The translations under genes were made by a program, and so were the position numbers. This document shows positions 1-7,782 of a stretch of DNA of 64,000 nucleotides, in pieces. The stretch covers positions 79,722 to 143,721 of the forward strand of contig NZ_BCRM01000020.1 of NCBI RefSeq assembly GCF_001552595.1, given 5' to 3'. Numbering within the stretch: position 1 is the first letter of the stretch; the number at the start of each line of letters is the position of its first letter. The notes below the pieces were generated by a model, which worked only from the letters and a program-made list of their open reading frames with translations, was not told the DNA's origin and made no database searches. The stretch is from Rhodococcus erythropolis NBRC 15567 (GTDB taxonomy: Bacteria > Actinomycetota > Actinomycetes > Mycobacteriales > Mycobacteriaceae).

Positions 1-214
1 TGGTCACCGTTTGTCCCAGTGATGTCCACAACGAGGACGTGCCGAGTTCGTTCACAAGGGCCACTGCCACGTCGCTGAACTTCGGAATACCTTTGACGTC
101 CTCGTCGCCGAGCATTCCGAAGATCTGCCAGGCGGCTCCCAACGCGAAGAGCGTCAGCAGCCGACCGAGCAGAACCTGCCTGCGGCGAGTCTGCAGGGTT
201 GTCAAGGCGGACAA
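1..214 (-). CDS. ABC transporter permease, N-terminal fragment (runs off the left edge)
   Basis: The reverse strand is open from a TTG at 214 to the window edge. It begins MSALTTLQTRRRQVLLGRLL, followed by a hydrophobic helix and then FSDVAVALVNELGTSSLW and TSLGQTVT. That is the usual N-terminus of SsuC/TauC-type permeases (helix 1, then the 'P.P..V...L' segment and the 'L...L..T' before helix 2). The TTG lies 2 bases past the stop of the binding-protein gene, so the two are probably translationally coupled. Only about 71 residues are visible. The family is inferred from pattern and neighbour; the start codon is the weakest part. Confidence 0.68.
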   Translation of the reverse strand, partial: MSALTTLQTRRRQVLLGRLLTLFALGAAWQIFGMLGDEDVKGIPKFSDVAVALVNELGTSSLWTSLGQTVT

Positions 215-215
215 C

Positions 216-1220
216 TCAGTTGGCCGGTGTCAGCAGGGATTCGGCCTCGACCGAATCCGTCAGTACCCCGTACTTGACCAGCAGTTCGATCTCCGTGCCG
301 AGAGCACCCGGTTCCACTACTGCGACGAACTGAGGATTCTTGCTGTTGGCCAGCATTTCGAGCGGAATCTTGGCTTGTGTCGAGAGCGCAGCCTTGACGG
401 CGCCCGGATTCTGATTGGCGTAGTCGACGGATTTGGCAAGCGCCGTGCGGAATTTGGCGAGTGAGTCCGGGTTCGCGTCGACAAACGATTCCGAAGCGAC
501 CAGCGAGGTCCCTGGCACACCGGGCGCGGCCAAGGGGAAGGGGTGGCCGAGGATCTTCAGCCCCGAGTCGGTTGCTTTGCTCAGGAACGGATCGATGAGG
601 AATGCCGCATCGGCTCCGCCAGTGGAAACAAGGTCGCCGAGGTTGGGCATGGGCGCCTGAATGAACGAGATCTTGTCCGCTGCTCCACCGGACTTCTCCA
701 CCGCAGCAGAGATGACTGCCTCGCTGACGGACTTCAATCCGCTGATCGCAACGGTTTTGCCTTCGAGGTCACGGAAGCCGCTGATGGAACTGTCTTTGGC
801 GACGACGAGGCCGGACTGGTCGACGCCGTCACTCGCGGCAAAATTCGTGAGTCCTCCGACGATGGTGACGGGCATGTTCTGGCTGCGTGCCTGAATTGCG
901 GCGGCGGCGGTCGTGGCTGCCATATCTGCATTTCCGCTGAGCAGCAACGGAATTTGAGCCGAGGAACTAGCACCGCCCTCGACGAGTTGGATGTCGAGTC
1001 CTTCGTCGGTGAAGTATCCCTGCTCCATTCCGAGCCAGATCGGTGCGAAGTCTGCGATCGGCTGAGGCGCGATTCGAATCGTGGTGGTCTGGGTGCCCCC
1101 GTCGTCGGAGGCCGTGGCGTCGCTCGAGCAGCCGGTCAGTGCCAATGCTGCGGTCGCGACCGCAGCTAGGGCAACAACTCTGAACCGTGGTGTCGACCGA
1201 AGGGTATGTCCAACCGTCAT
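216..1220 (-). CDS. ABC transporter substrate-binding lipoprotein (SsuA/NMT1 family)
   Basis: This 334-residue protein starts at the ATG at 1220, which has GAGAGG nine bases upstream; an upstream in-frame start adds 24 unlikely residues. The N-terminus is a lipoprotein signal: basic region, hydrophobic core, then L-T-G-C with the lipidated cysteine at about residue 31. The mature part has the type 2 periplasmic-binding fold typical of sulfonate, nitrate and thiamine-precursor uptake (IRIAPQPIADFAPIWLGMEQ near its start, DLEGKTVAISG in the middle). It is followed at once by a permease fragment. The substrate cannot be read from sequence. The neighbouring sulfonate operon makes an organosulfur or aromatic anion plausible, but that is inference. 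The IclR gene divergent from it, starting at 1416, is a candidate regulator. Confidence 0.85.
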   Translation of the reverse strand: MTVGHTLRSTPRFRVVALAAVATAALALTGCSSDATASDDGGTQTTTIRIAPQPIADFAPIWLGMEQGYFTDEGLDIQLVEGGASSSAQIPLLLSGNADMAATTAAAAIQARSQNMPVTIVGGLTNFAASDGVDQSGLVVAKDSSISGFRDLEGKTVAISGLKSVSEAVISAAVEKSGGAADKISFIQAPMPNLGDLVSTGGADAAFLIDPFLSKATDSGLKILGHPFPLAAPGVPGTSLVASESFVDANPDSLAKFRTALAKSVDYANQNPGAVKAALSTQAKIPLEMLANSKNPQFVAVVEPGALGTEIELLVKYGVLTDSVEAESLLTPAN

Positions 1221-1415
1221 GTCCGAAAGCCTCTCGCTGGGAAAGATATGACTTCCTTGCCGGTAATCCGGTGGGAAGGTGAAGACGCTCAAAGAATTCC
1301 GTACGCCGGAACGATTGTTGTGACTATAGTAATTTCCAAGACGAATGCCAAGGGTTTTCCAAGAACACGAGATTTCGGATCGCCGGGTACATCCACGGCA
1401 CCGGGAGGGGATCGG

Positions 1416-2198
1416 ATGACGAAGGGTTCTGCGTCCGCCGTCGACAAAGCGCTGGATCTACTCGAGGCCATCGCGCGCTCGACCACGCCGATGAAGCTCA
1501 GCGAACTGGCAGAAGAAGTCGGGATGCTCCGCCCGACTGCGCACCGAGTGCTCGGAGAACTCGCGAACCGTGGTTGGGTCTTCCGCTACGACGGTCGCTA
1601 TCTCCCCGGCCCGGCTGCACTGCAGGTTTCCCACGAAGCGGCAGCGCACTCGTTGGCGGCCTTGTGCGATCCGACCATGCGGGTGCTGTCCGAGAGCACC
1701 GACATGATGGTGAATCTGCAGGTTCTCGAGAGCGGCGGAACGCGGATCATCGCGGCGCTGCGTCCCGAGAGACTCAAGATGATCACTCGGATGCTCGGGG
1801 ATCTGCTTCCGCCGCACCGGTTCGCGGGTCCGCTCGCGTTGGTCGCGGCACTCGAGGACAACACCCGGGCGCCCTACCTGGCGATGGTGGAGAAGAGCGG
1901 CTATCCGCTGGAAGGCCCCACCGGCTTTCTCGCCGACATAGCCGAGACGCAGAAAACCGGATTCGCCGTTGTACACAAACGATCTCAGGACATCATCGGT
2001 TCGGTCTCGCGTGCAGTGTCTTCCCGCAAGGGATCTCCGCTCTGCGCGTTGACGGTGATCGGGTTCGATACCGACTTCGATGCGAAAACGACGCGAATGG
2101 TCGAAGAACACCTGCTGCGGGCCACCGATGAAGTGCAGCAACTCCTCACTGACCACACTTCGGGCAAGCGCCCGTCCGACACAGGAGAAGAAGGATGA
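1416..2198 (+). CDS. IclR-family transcriptional regulator
   Basis: A 260-residue regulator. The ATG at 1416 has GGGAGGGG just upstream and begins the normal IclR N-terminus (SAVDKALDLLEAIARS); the longer open frame adds about 70 atypical residues. The winged helix lies at about residues 15-65 (LSELAEEVGMLRPTAHRVLG), followed by the effector-binding domain. The C-terminal half is more divergent than in typical IclR proteins. Its stop overlaps the next start (ATGA at 2195), so it is co-translated with the alpha/beta hydrolase. It is divergent from the binding-protein gene ending at 216 and probably controls both directions. The effector is unknown. Confidence 0.85.
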   Translation: MTKGSASAVDKALDLLEAIARSTTPMKLSELAEEVGMLRPTAHRVLGELANRGWVFRYDGRYLPGPAALQVSHEAAAHSLAALCDPTMRVLSESTDMMVNLQVLESGGTRIIAALRPERLKMITRMLGDLLPPHRFAGPLALVAALEDNTRAPYLAMVEKSGYPLEGPTGFLADIAETQKTGFAVVHKRSQDIIGSVSRAVSSRKGSPLCALTVIGFDTDFDAKTTRMVEEHLLRATDEVQQLLTDHTSGKRPSDTGEEG

Positions 2199-3007
2199 TT
2201 TCACGGACCGAGGGCTTCATCACCGTCGCAGACGGCGAACGGGTCTGGTACGAGACTGCCGGCGAAGGCCCGGATCTGATTCTCACGCACGGTCTCGGCG
2301 GCAACGCCGCGGTCTGGTACCAACAGGTACCGTACTTCGCTCAGCATTATCGGGTAATCAGCTGGGATCAGCGAGGATTCGGCCGGTCCACCAACGAAAA
2401 GGGCAACCACGGCCCGGTAGCGGCAGTCTCGGATCTGATCGAAATCATGAACCTGTTGGAGGTCGATCGAGCGCACGTGGTCGGCCAGTCGATGGGCGGT
2501 TGGGCCGCATTGGGGACCGCGATCGCTGTTCCGGAGCGGGTGGAGTCGGTAGTCCTGGCCTGCACGACCGGCGGCATTCCCGTCGGATTCGGCCCGGACA
2601 GCGCACCTCCCCTCACCGCGGCGCCCGTCACGGCGCGGCCACTGGGGGAACACCCCGCTGTGGGCGGACGGTTGCCGAGCTTGGACATGGCGAGGGCATA
2701 CCTGTACCAAGCTCTCGGCACCTTCGGTCATCGCCCACCTGACACCGAGTTCTTCCGAATTCTCAAGGCCCACAACTACTCGCCGAGCGATCTTGCGGCG
2801 GTGACGGCGCCGGTTCTGCTGATCGCGGGTGAGCTGGACGATTTGATGACACCCGAGCGGATTCGCAGCGCCGCCGAGTTCCTGCCCCACGCCGAAGTGG
2901 TCGAACTTGCCGACCGCGGCCACTCCCCCTACTTCGAGGACCCACACGCGTGGAACGAGTTGGTGGCGCACTTCCTGGCCGATGTTCGTGCCCGCCCAGT
3001 GCGCTGA
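2195..3007 (+). CDS. alpha/beta-fold hydrolase
   Basis: A 270-residue hydrolase of about the usual size for 3-oxoadipate enol-lactonase or C-C hydrolase relatives. The oxyanion segment THGLGGN is at residues 31-37, the nucleophile elbow GQSMGG has Ser99, the acidic residue is Asp215 or Asp216 in GELDD, and the catalytic histidine is His243 in DRGHS. The triad is therefore complete. It has no signal peptide, so it should be cytoplasmic. The start overlaps the IclR stop by four bases and a RidA gene follows after 42 bp, forming a three-gene operon. The likely role is hydrolysis of a lactone, ester or ring-cleavage product; the substrate is unknown. Confidence 0.85.
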   Translation: MISRTEGFITVADGERVWYETAGEGPDLILTHGLGGNAAVWYQQVPYFAQHYRVISWDQRGFGRSTNEKGNHGPVAAVSDLIEIMNLLEVDRAHVVGQSMGGWAALGTAIAVPERVESVVLACTTGGIPVGFGPDSAPPLTAAPVTARPLGEHPAVGGRLPSLDMARAYLYQALGTFGHRPPDTEFFRILKAHNYSPSDLAAVTAPVLLIAGELDDLMTPERIRSAAEFLPHAEVVELADRGHSPYFEDPHAWNELVAHFLADVRARPVR

Positions 3008-3049
3008 AACACCAACTCGTCACGCATATTCCAACTCCGAGGAGATCTA

Positions 3050-3436
3050 ATGGATTCATCTCAGACCGTCGAGTTCATCCCACCCGCTTTCGATACGCCG
3101 TTCTCCACCGGAGTGCGCGTCGGAGACGTTCTGTATCTGTCGGGTCAGATCGGCATGCTCCCGGACGGGACTTTGGCCGACGGCTTCGAAGCGCAGGCTC
3201 GACAGACCATGGAGAACATCGTGGCTTCGCTGATCGCTTACGGTTCCGGCGTCGAAGCAATCTTCAAATGCACTGTCATGCTTGACGACATGTCTCGTTG
3301 GCAGGAGTTCAACAAGGTCTACCTCGAGTACTTCCCGGCGTCGAGACTGCCGGCCCGCAGTGCGTTCGGAACAGATGGACTGGCGCTGGGTGCGCACATG
3401 GAGGTCGAATGCATGGCGTACACACCGCGGGTCTGA
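3050..3436 (+). CDS. RidA/YjgF-family enamine/imine deaminase-like protein
   Basis: A 128-residue protein that fills the whole Rid domain, with GGAGATCTA spaced correctly before the ATG. It carries the family patterns YLSGQIGMLPDGTL, a central QTMENI helix, and the C-terminal strand PARSAFGTDGLALGAHMEVE, where the arginine (about residue 103) is the one that contacts the substrate carboxylate in active Rid proteins. It closes the IclR-hydrolase-RidA operon. In catabolic operons such proteins often speed hydrolysis of reactive enamine, imine or tautomer intermediates, which fits the hydrolase next to it. A second Rid protein, from a different subgroup, lies at 26841. Confidence 0.88.
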   Translation: MDSSQTVEFIPPAFDTPFSTGVRVGDVLYLSGQIGMLPDGTLADGFEAQARQTMENIVASLIAYGSGVEAIFKCTVMLDDMSRWQEFNKVYLEYFPASRLPARSAFGTDGLALGAHMEVECMAYTPRV

Positions 3437-3449
3437 CTGCTCGCGGGCA

Positions 3450-4700
3450 CTAGCCGTCCCAATCCACACGTTCAGCCAGGCGCAGCAACGTGCGTCGGCG
3501 TGTAGTGCTGGTTTCGCCGATGTGCGCGATCCGGCCGTAGACGTGGGCGCGGAAGTTCTCGATACCGTCCCGATTCTGTTCCTGCGCAGAAGTACTGGCG
3601 GCATTGTGCAGCAGGGCGCGCAAGCGATCGTAGTCGTCACGCGGATACGACGGTTGGTCGTTGATCACCAGCCCGGTGAGGTGTTGGCGTCGATGAGGGC
3701 GCATCACCTTGGTCTTTCGTGGATGGATGGCAAACCCTTCGTCCCTGGCGATCTGCTCGACCGTCCAGAGGAGGGTTCCGACGTCGGCTACTTCAATTCC
3801 GGAGAACGCGAGGTCGTCGGCGTATCGGGTGTAGGTGAGCCAGTTCGCTTGTGCGAGTCCACTCAAGCGGATGTCGAGTTTGCGTGCGACGAGATTCGCC
3901 AGTGCAGGCGAAGTTGGCGCGCCTTGCGGAAGATGCGCGGTGCGTAGCTGTGATGCCTGTGCATACGGTAGTCCGCGCAGGGTATCGGCAGGTGTTGCAA
4001 CAGTGCACAATCCGGTGAGAACTCCTGCCACTGCGGGTGGATAGCCGAGGGCTGTGAAGACGGCGTGAACGCGGCTGCCGCTGATCGAGGGGAAGAACTG
4101 CGCGAGGTCCACACCGATCACGATTTCCGACTGTGCGTGCGGCGCTGCAAAAGTCAGAGGGCTTCGACCACGGACGAATCCGTGTGCCGCGTCGTGTGGG
4201 GGCACCAGGTCGAGTATGCGGCGCAGAATCTTGCGCTGAATTTCGCGCAATCGAGGTTTCGGTACCTCGAGGAGGCGAGCGCCGGTCTTCTTGCTGATCT
4301 GCATGGGCCGGTAGTGGCGTAGCGGTAGGGGTTTCGTGCGGAGCCATTCCCCTCGGTCGGCAAACCACTCGAGTTCGGAGATCGTCAGATCCAGTGAACG
4401 AGCCAGGTCCACACTGGTGTTGTAGCGGGGAACGTCGAACCGCCACACCGAAGATTCATTGGTGTCCAGTGAGAGAGGAACAGGCCGCAGGCGAGGTAGT
4501 TCGCGAAGCAATCGGTACAGCGTTTGCGGTTCGAACGGTGGGGCGGGCATGAGGTCGAGAACGCGCACGGCCAGGAGCGTCGGGGAAACGCCGAAGACGG
4601 TTCCGAATGCCTCCTCGAGGCCGCTGAGGGTCCACGGAGCATCAGCAGCCGCAACGGCCAGACGACGCGCCAACTCGGGATCGAGCTCGAAGTCACGCAT
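3450..4700 (-). CDS. retron-type reverse transcriptase
   Basis: A 416-residue RNA-directed DNA polymerase. The ATG at 4700 begins MRDFELDPEL. Residues 1-95 are a non-catalytic helical N-terminal part. The polymerase follows: LLEVPKPRLREIQRKIL (143-159), the region before motif 3 with AAHGFVRGRS and FAAPH (184-188, where retron enzymes usually have N-A-x-x-H), VDLAQFF with the first catalytic Asp at about 198, LPQGAPTSPALANL (257-270), YADD (293-296), and LTGLVIN (341-347) where retrons carry V-T-G. This order and spacing match retron RTs. No maturase/domain X or endonuclease is present, so it is not a group II intron protein. It is convergent with the RidA gene, 13 bp away. The gene-free 240 bp upstream could hold the msr-msd RNA. 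Confidence 0.88.
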   Translation of the reverse strand: MRDFELDPELARRLAVAAADAPWTLSGLEEAFGTVFGVSPTLLAVRVLDLMPAPPFEPQTLYRLLRELPRLRPVPLSLDTNESSVWRFDVPRYNTSVDLARSLDLTISELEWFADRGEWLRTKPLPLRHYRPMQISKKTGARLLEVPKPRLREIQRKILRRILDLVPPHDAAHGFVRGRSPLTFAAPHAQSEIVIGVDLAQFFPSISGSRVHAVFTALGYPPAVAGVLTGLCTVATPADTLRGLPYAQASQLRTAHLPQGAPTSPALANLVARKLDIRLSGLAQANWLTYTRYADDLAFSGIEVADVGTLLWTVEQIARDEGFAIHPRKTKVMRPHRRQHLTGLVINDQPSYPRDDYDRLRALLHNAASTSAQEQNRDGIENFRAHVYGRIAHIGETSTTRRRTLLRLAERVDWDG

Positions 4701-4940
4701 GATTCGACCCCGGGATGCGACGGGGCGGGGTGACCAAATCCTTTGTCCGGTGCGGCGGCAAGCACGCGGAGCGTGCCGAACGCCGGTGGACGCAGTATCC
4801 AATTCTTCTGGCCGACCCAGGGGTTACCCCTGAGACTGGTCGCGTGGACCAACTCTCACCCACGCGCCGCCGCATCCCTTCACAATGGCAGACCGTTCGG
4901 TATCTGTCACGTGTGAAGCGGATCTGTCAGGTGTGGGTTC
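4701..4940 (-). ncRNA. candidate retron msr-msd RNA region upstream of the reverse transcriptase
   Basis: No gene fits here, yet the stretch is rich in stem-loops in the direction of the RT gene. GCACGC-GGA-GCGTGC lies at 4762-4776. CAGGGG-TTA-CCCCTG at 4818-4832 is enclosed by CGACC (4813-4817) pairing with GGTCG (4838-4842). CAGACCG-TT-CGG-TA-TCTG at 4889-4906 is enclosed by CTTCAC (4878-4883) pairing with GTGAAG (4913-4918). Retron RNAs normally sit directly upstream of their RT and have such hairpins framed by an inverted repeat. The exact ends, the branching G and the a1/a2 repeats were not identified. The region may also simply hold the terminator of the sulfonate operon and the RT promoter. 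Confidence 0.33.
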
Positions 4941-5882
4941 TCAGATCGACGAACGATCCGAACCGACGAACTCGCTGATCCACGGCACGACTGCTTCACG
5001 GACGGTGACCGCCTTCGGCAGTAGTCCGTTGCTCAGCAGGAGATCGGCCGCGCGCTGCTGCTCGTCGAGGAACTCGTCGGTGACCGGGTTGACACCGAAA
5101 GGACGTCCGCGCAGTGCAGCTTCCCAGGCATCGAGGCTCGTGGACCCGCCACGCTTCTCGATGTCGTCGACGAAGATCTGCGCGGCTTCGCGGGGGTTGG
5201 CTTCGATCCAGGCGTCGGATTCCTGCAGGGCCTCGATGATCGCCTGGAGGGCCTCCGGGTTGGTATCCGCGAAATCGCGCCGGGTGAACCACAGTGAGGG
5301 GTGGCTGAAGAGTCCGTCGGTGGCGACCAGCGTGCGCAGTTCGTGGTTCGCTTCGATGTCCGTCAGCCCCGGGTACGCCCCTACCCAGGCATCGATGGTG
5401 CCGTCGACGAGGTCCGCTTCACCACCGCGCACGTCGGTATCGACGGGGACGATGTCGGACCAGGTCAGCCCCGCCTGATCCAAGGCGAACAACAACAGTG
5501 TGGTCTGCCACGATCCGTGCGCGATGCCGACGCGCTTGCCGCGCAGGTCCTCTACCGTGTTGATCTCGGACTCTGCCTTGACTACCAGGCGCCCGTTCTC
5601 CACGCGGGGGCCGGAGATTCCGATGTAGACGAGATCGCGGCCCTGGGCCAAACCGGTGACCGGCGGCGTGAAGCCGGTTCCGATCACGTCGTATCCGCCC
5701 TCCTCGAACAGCCAGTCCGAGTGCAGGGTCGGCAAGGCGTTTTCCGGGTTCACTGCAGGCTTGGCGGGAAGCTCACGCAGGTCCACCCACTCGACGTCCG
5801 GGAGACGACGTTCGAGGATTCCGGTGTGGCGCAAAACGAACAGTGAATTGTTGTGTGGGAAGTATCCGACGCGAACGGTCAT
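4941..5882 (-). CDS. SsuA-like substrate-binding-fold protein without signal peptide
   Basis: A 313-residue protein with the type 2 periplasmic-binding fold. It starts directly with the first beta strand (MTVRVGYFPHNNSLF); no leader, lipobox or upstream room for one exists, because the preceding gene stops 41 bp away. Family-like segments are VKAESEINTVEDLRGKRVGI, then VDGTIDAWVGAYPGLTDIE and the helix NPEALQAIIEALQESDAWIE. It contains no cysteine, so it lacks the DszB nucleophile. CAGGAAAG precedes the ATG. As last gene of the operon it is probably a cytoplasmic ligand-binding or enzymatic derivative of SsuA; the operon already encodes a normal secreted lipoprotein at 11613. Function unknown. 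Confidence 0.82.
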   Translation of the reverse strand: MTVRVGYFPHNNSLFVLRHTGILERRLPDVEWVDLRELPAKPAVNPENALPTLHSDWLFEEGGYDVIGTGFTPPVTGLAQGRDLVYIGISGPRVENGRLVVKAESEINTVEDLRGKRVGIAHGSWQTTLLLFALDQAGLTWSDIVPVDTDVRGGEADLVDGTIDAWVGAYPGLTDIEANHELRTLVATDGLFSHPSLWFTRRDFADTNPEALQAIIEALQESDAWIEANPREAAQIFVDDIEKRGGSTSLDAWEAALRGRPFGVNPVTDEFLDEQQRAADLLLSNGLLPKAVTVREAVVPWISEFVGSDRSSI

Positions 5883-5923
5883 GAGATCTACGCTTTCCTG
5901 TTCTGAATCAGTGATGGGGGTGG

Positions 5924-6631
5924 CTAGATGAGGCCGCGTCGACGCGCCTCGTCGGCGAGTCCGCTACGGCCCCACTGGACCGTGAGGTTGGACGGATCGA
6001 ATTCGACCGAACCGCCGAGGGTTTCGGCGATCGCCTGGAACTGCGCGCCTTCCTCGAGGAGGACGACGAACTTCGCGAGGTCGAGCAACCCGCTGCGGCC
6101 GATGACGTTGACCCCGCCGTTGGCTTCGAAGATCGCCACCAGATCGGGATCGTGTTCGAGACGCTCGAGAATGAACTCGCCCGCAGAACGGGACCGATCG
6201 ATGTGCGGCGGAATCTCTCGGGAGAGCGTCAGCCTCTGCGAAGCCGCATATCGGATGGGTAGCGTCCGGTGTGTCTGGGCCCAACCGCCGAGCCACGGAG
6301 TGTGGATGTGGACAACGCTGGTGATTTCCGGATGCTCACGGAACACTGACGCGTAGCCGGTGACAAAACCAGCCGATCCGTTGCCGGACAGCACCTCTCC
6401 ATCGAACGTAGCGACAACCGGTGACACCGACGGATCGTCCGCCCACGGTCCCGGGTCGTTCAGGGCGACCGCGATTTCGGTGCCGGGTACGCGTTCGACG
6501 AAGTTCACGGTCCCGTTGGCTGCAACCGTTCCAGTCTTGCGGAAGACGTCGAATGCCTTGTCTGCTGCTTTGCGCGCTGCTTCGACGAATGCTGCGGTAT
6601 CGGCGTCGAGTCGAGTTTCGGTGGTGGTCAT
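5924..6631 (-). CDS. class II aldolase/adducin-family protein
   Basis: A 235-residue protein of normal family length. The metal-binding pair H108-x-H110 is present in SVVHIHTPWLGGW. The position that usually supplies the third histidine (N-H-G) reads N-G-G at about 171-173, so the canonical zinc site looks incomplete. The ATG overlaps the stop of the SsuD-type gene (ATGA at 6628-6631). Family members act on phosphorylated or hydroxy-acid substrates as aldolases, epimerases or decarboxylases. Here the protein may process the carbon skeleton left after sulfur removal, or its fold may have been repurposed. The chemistry is not predictable. Confidence 0.83.
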   Translation of the reverse strand: MTTTETRLDADTAAFVEAARKAADKAFDVFRKTGTVAANGTVNFVERVPGTEIAVALNDPGPWADDPSVSPVVATFDGEVLSGNGSAGFVTGYASVFREHPEITSVVHIHTPWLGGWAQTHRTLPIRYAASQRLTLSREIPPHIDRSRSAGEFILERLEHDPDLVAIFEANGGVNVIGRSGLLDLAKFVVLLEEGAQFQAIAETLGGSVEFDPSNLTVQWGRSGLADEARRRGLI

Positions 6632-7782
6632 CGAGTCTCCAGTCCAGAAGGTGTGATCGGGGTGCGCTGCAGGAGGGGAAGAACTTCTTCGCCGACGCGG
6701 TATGCCTCTTCGAGATGCGGGTTACCCGCGAGGATGAAGGCGTCGACGCCCAGTTCGCGCAGCTCGTCGAGTCTTTCGGCGACCTGTTCGTAGCTGCCGA
6801 CCAGTCCGAACGCTGGTCCGCCGCGGATGAGGCTGAAGCCACACCACACGTTGGGCTGCACTTCCAGATCTCGGTAACCGGTGATGTGTTCGGGCACCCA
6901 CCCCTTGATGCGGGCGGCGCCCACCGAATCACCCTGCGCTGCGCGGTCGGCGGCCCCCTTGTCGACGAAGGCCCAGCCTTTCTCGATCTCGGCCCACGCG
7001 GCTTCTTCGGTGTGCCGGGCAACGACGTCGATGCGTACGGCGAACTTCGGGGTGCGGCCCAGCTTGGCCGAATTCTCCCGCACGCCGTCGATCTTGGCTC
7101 TCAGATCGGCGTACGGCTCCAGCCAGGAAAGGTAGTAATCGGAGTGCAGTCCGGCGGCGGCGACGGCTGCTGCCGAAGATCCGGAGAAGTACACCTCGGG
7201 AAACGGCTGGCCGGCAAGTCCGGGTGGAAGTGCAGCACCGTGGGTTTGGAAGAATCGACCGTCGAAGTCGAAAGGTTCGCCGTCCCACACACCCTTGAGG
7301 ACATCGAGGAACTCGGACGTCCTGGTGTAGCGATCGTCATGGTCGACTTTGTCGCCCCACCACAGCTGAGGCGCGCCGCCTCCACCACTGATGATGTTGT
7401 AAACCAGACGTCCGCCAGTTGCTCGCTGCAGACTCGCCGACATCCGCGCGGCCTGCACTGGGTGAAGGAACCCCGGTTGGAACGCGACCATGAAACGGTA
7501 CGTGGTGGTCTCGGCGGCCACCGATGCTGCGGTCGCCCACGGATCCTCGGTCATCGGGAAGGACGGCAGCAGTCCACCGAGGAAGCCGGCAGACTCGGAA
7601 GCCTTTGCCACCGCGGCCATGTGGTCGATGTAGCTGTATCCGTCCAACTCGCCGCCGCGGATCGCGGGAGCGATGTTGCCCGGCCCGTATCCACCGGCAT
7701 CGCCGCGGTTGTAGCGACGCGGAGTACGCAGCGACGCGTGGTCGCCTTCCATCCCGATCCGCCAATAGAAATCGATGCTCAT
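6628..7782 (-). CDS. SsuD-type FMNH2-dependent alkanesulfonate monooxygenase
   Basis: A 384-residue bacterial-luciferase-fold enzyme. The ATG at 7782 starts MSIDFYWRIG and overlaps the stop of the previous gene (ATGA); a longer frame runs back into that gene and is rejected. SsuD landmarks are an N-terminal beta strand with Trp, FMVAFQPGFLHPVQAARMSA, GRLVYNIISGGG, the ERY-like DHDDRYTRTSEFLDVL, YFSGSSAAAV, and the C-terminal LVRGG-like FSLIRGGPAFGLVGSYEQV and ILAGNPHLEEAYRVGE. SsuD uses reduced flavin and O2 to release sulfite from sulfonates and needs a separate NAD(P)H:FMN reductase. None is encoded in this operon. Sulfonate specificity is inferred from family and neighbours. Confidence 0.87.
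   Translation of the reverse strand: MSIDFYWRIGMEGDHASLRTPRRYNRGDAGGYGPGNIAPAIRGGELDGYSYIDHMAAVAKASESAGFLGGLLPSFPMTEDPWATAASVAAETTTYRFMVAFQPGFLHPVQAARMSASLQRATGGRLVYNIISGGGGAPQLWWGDKVDHDDRYTRTSEFLDVLKGVWDGEPFDFDGRFFQTHGAALPPGLAGQPFPEVYFSGSSAAAVAAAGLHSDYYLSWLEPYADLRAKIDGVRENSAKLGRTPKFAVRIDVVARHTEEAAWAEIEKGWAFVDKGAADRAAQGDSVGAARIKGWVPEHITGYRDLEVQPNVWCGFSLIRGGPAFGLVGSYEQVAERLDELRELGVDAFILAGNPHLEEAYRVGEEVLPLLQRTPITPSGLETR

Noticed and set aside
3450..4700. Reverse transcriptase as part of a group II intron or diversity-generating retroelement
   Set aside because: No maturase/domain X, no endonuclease, no intron domain V/VI-like structure recognised, and no template/variable repeat pair nearby; motifs fit retron RTs better.
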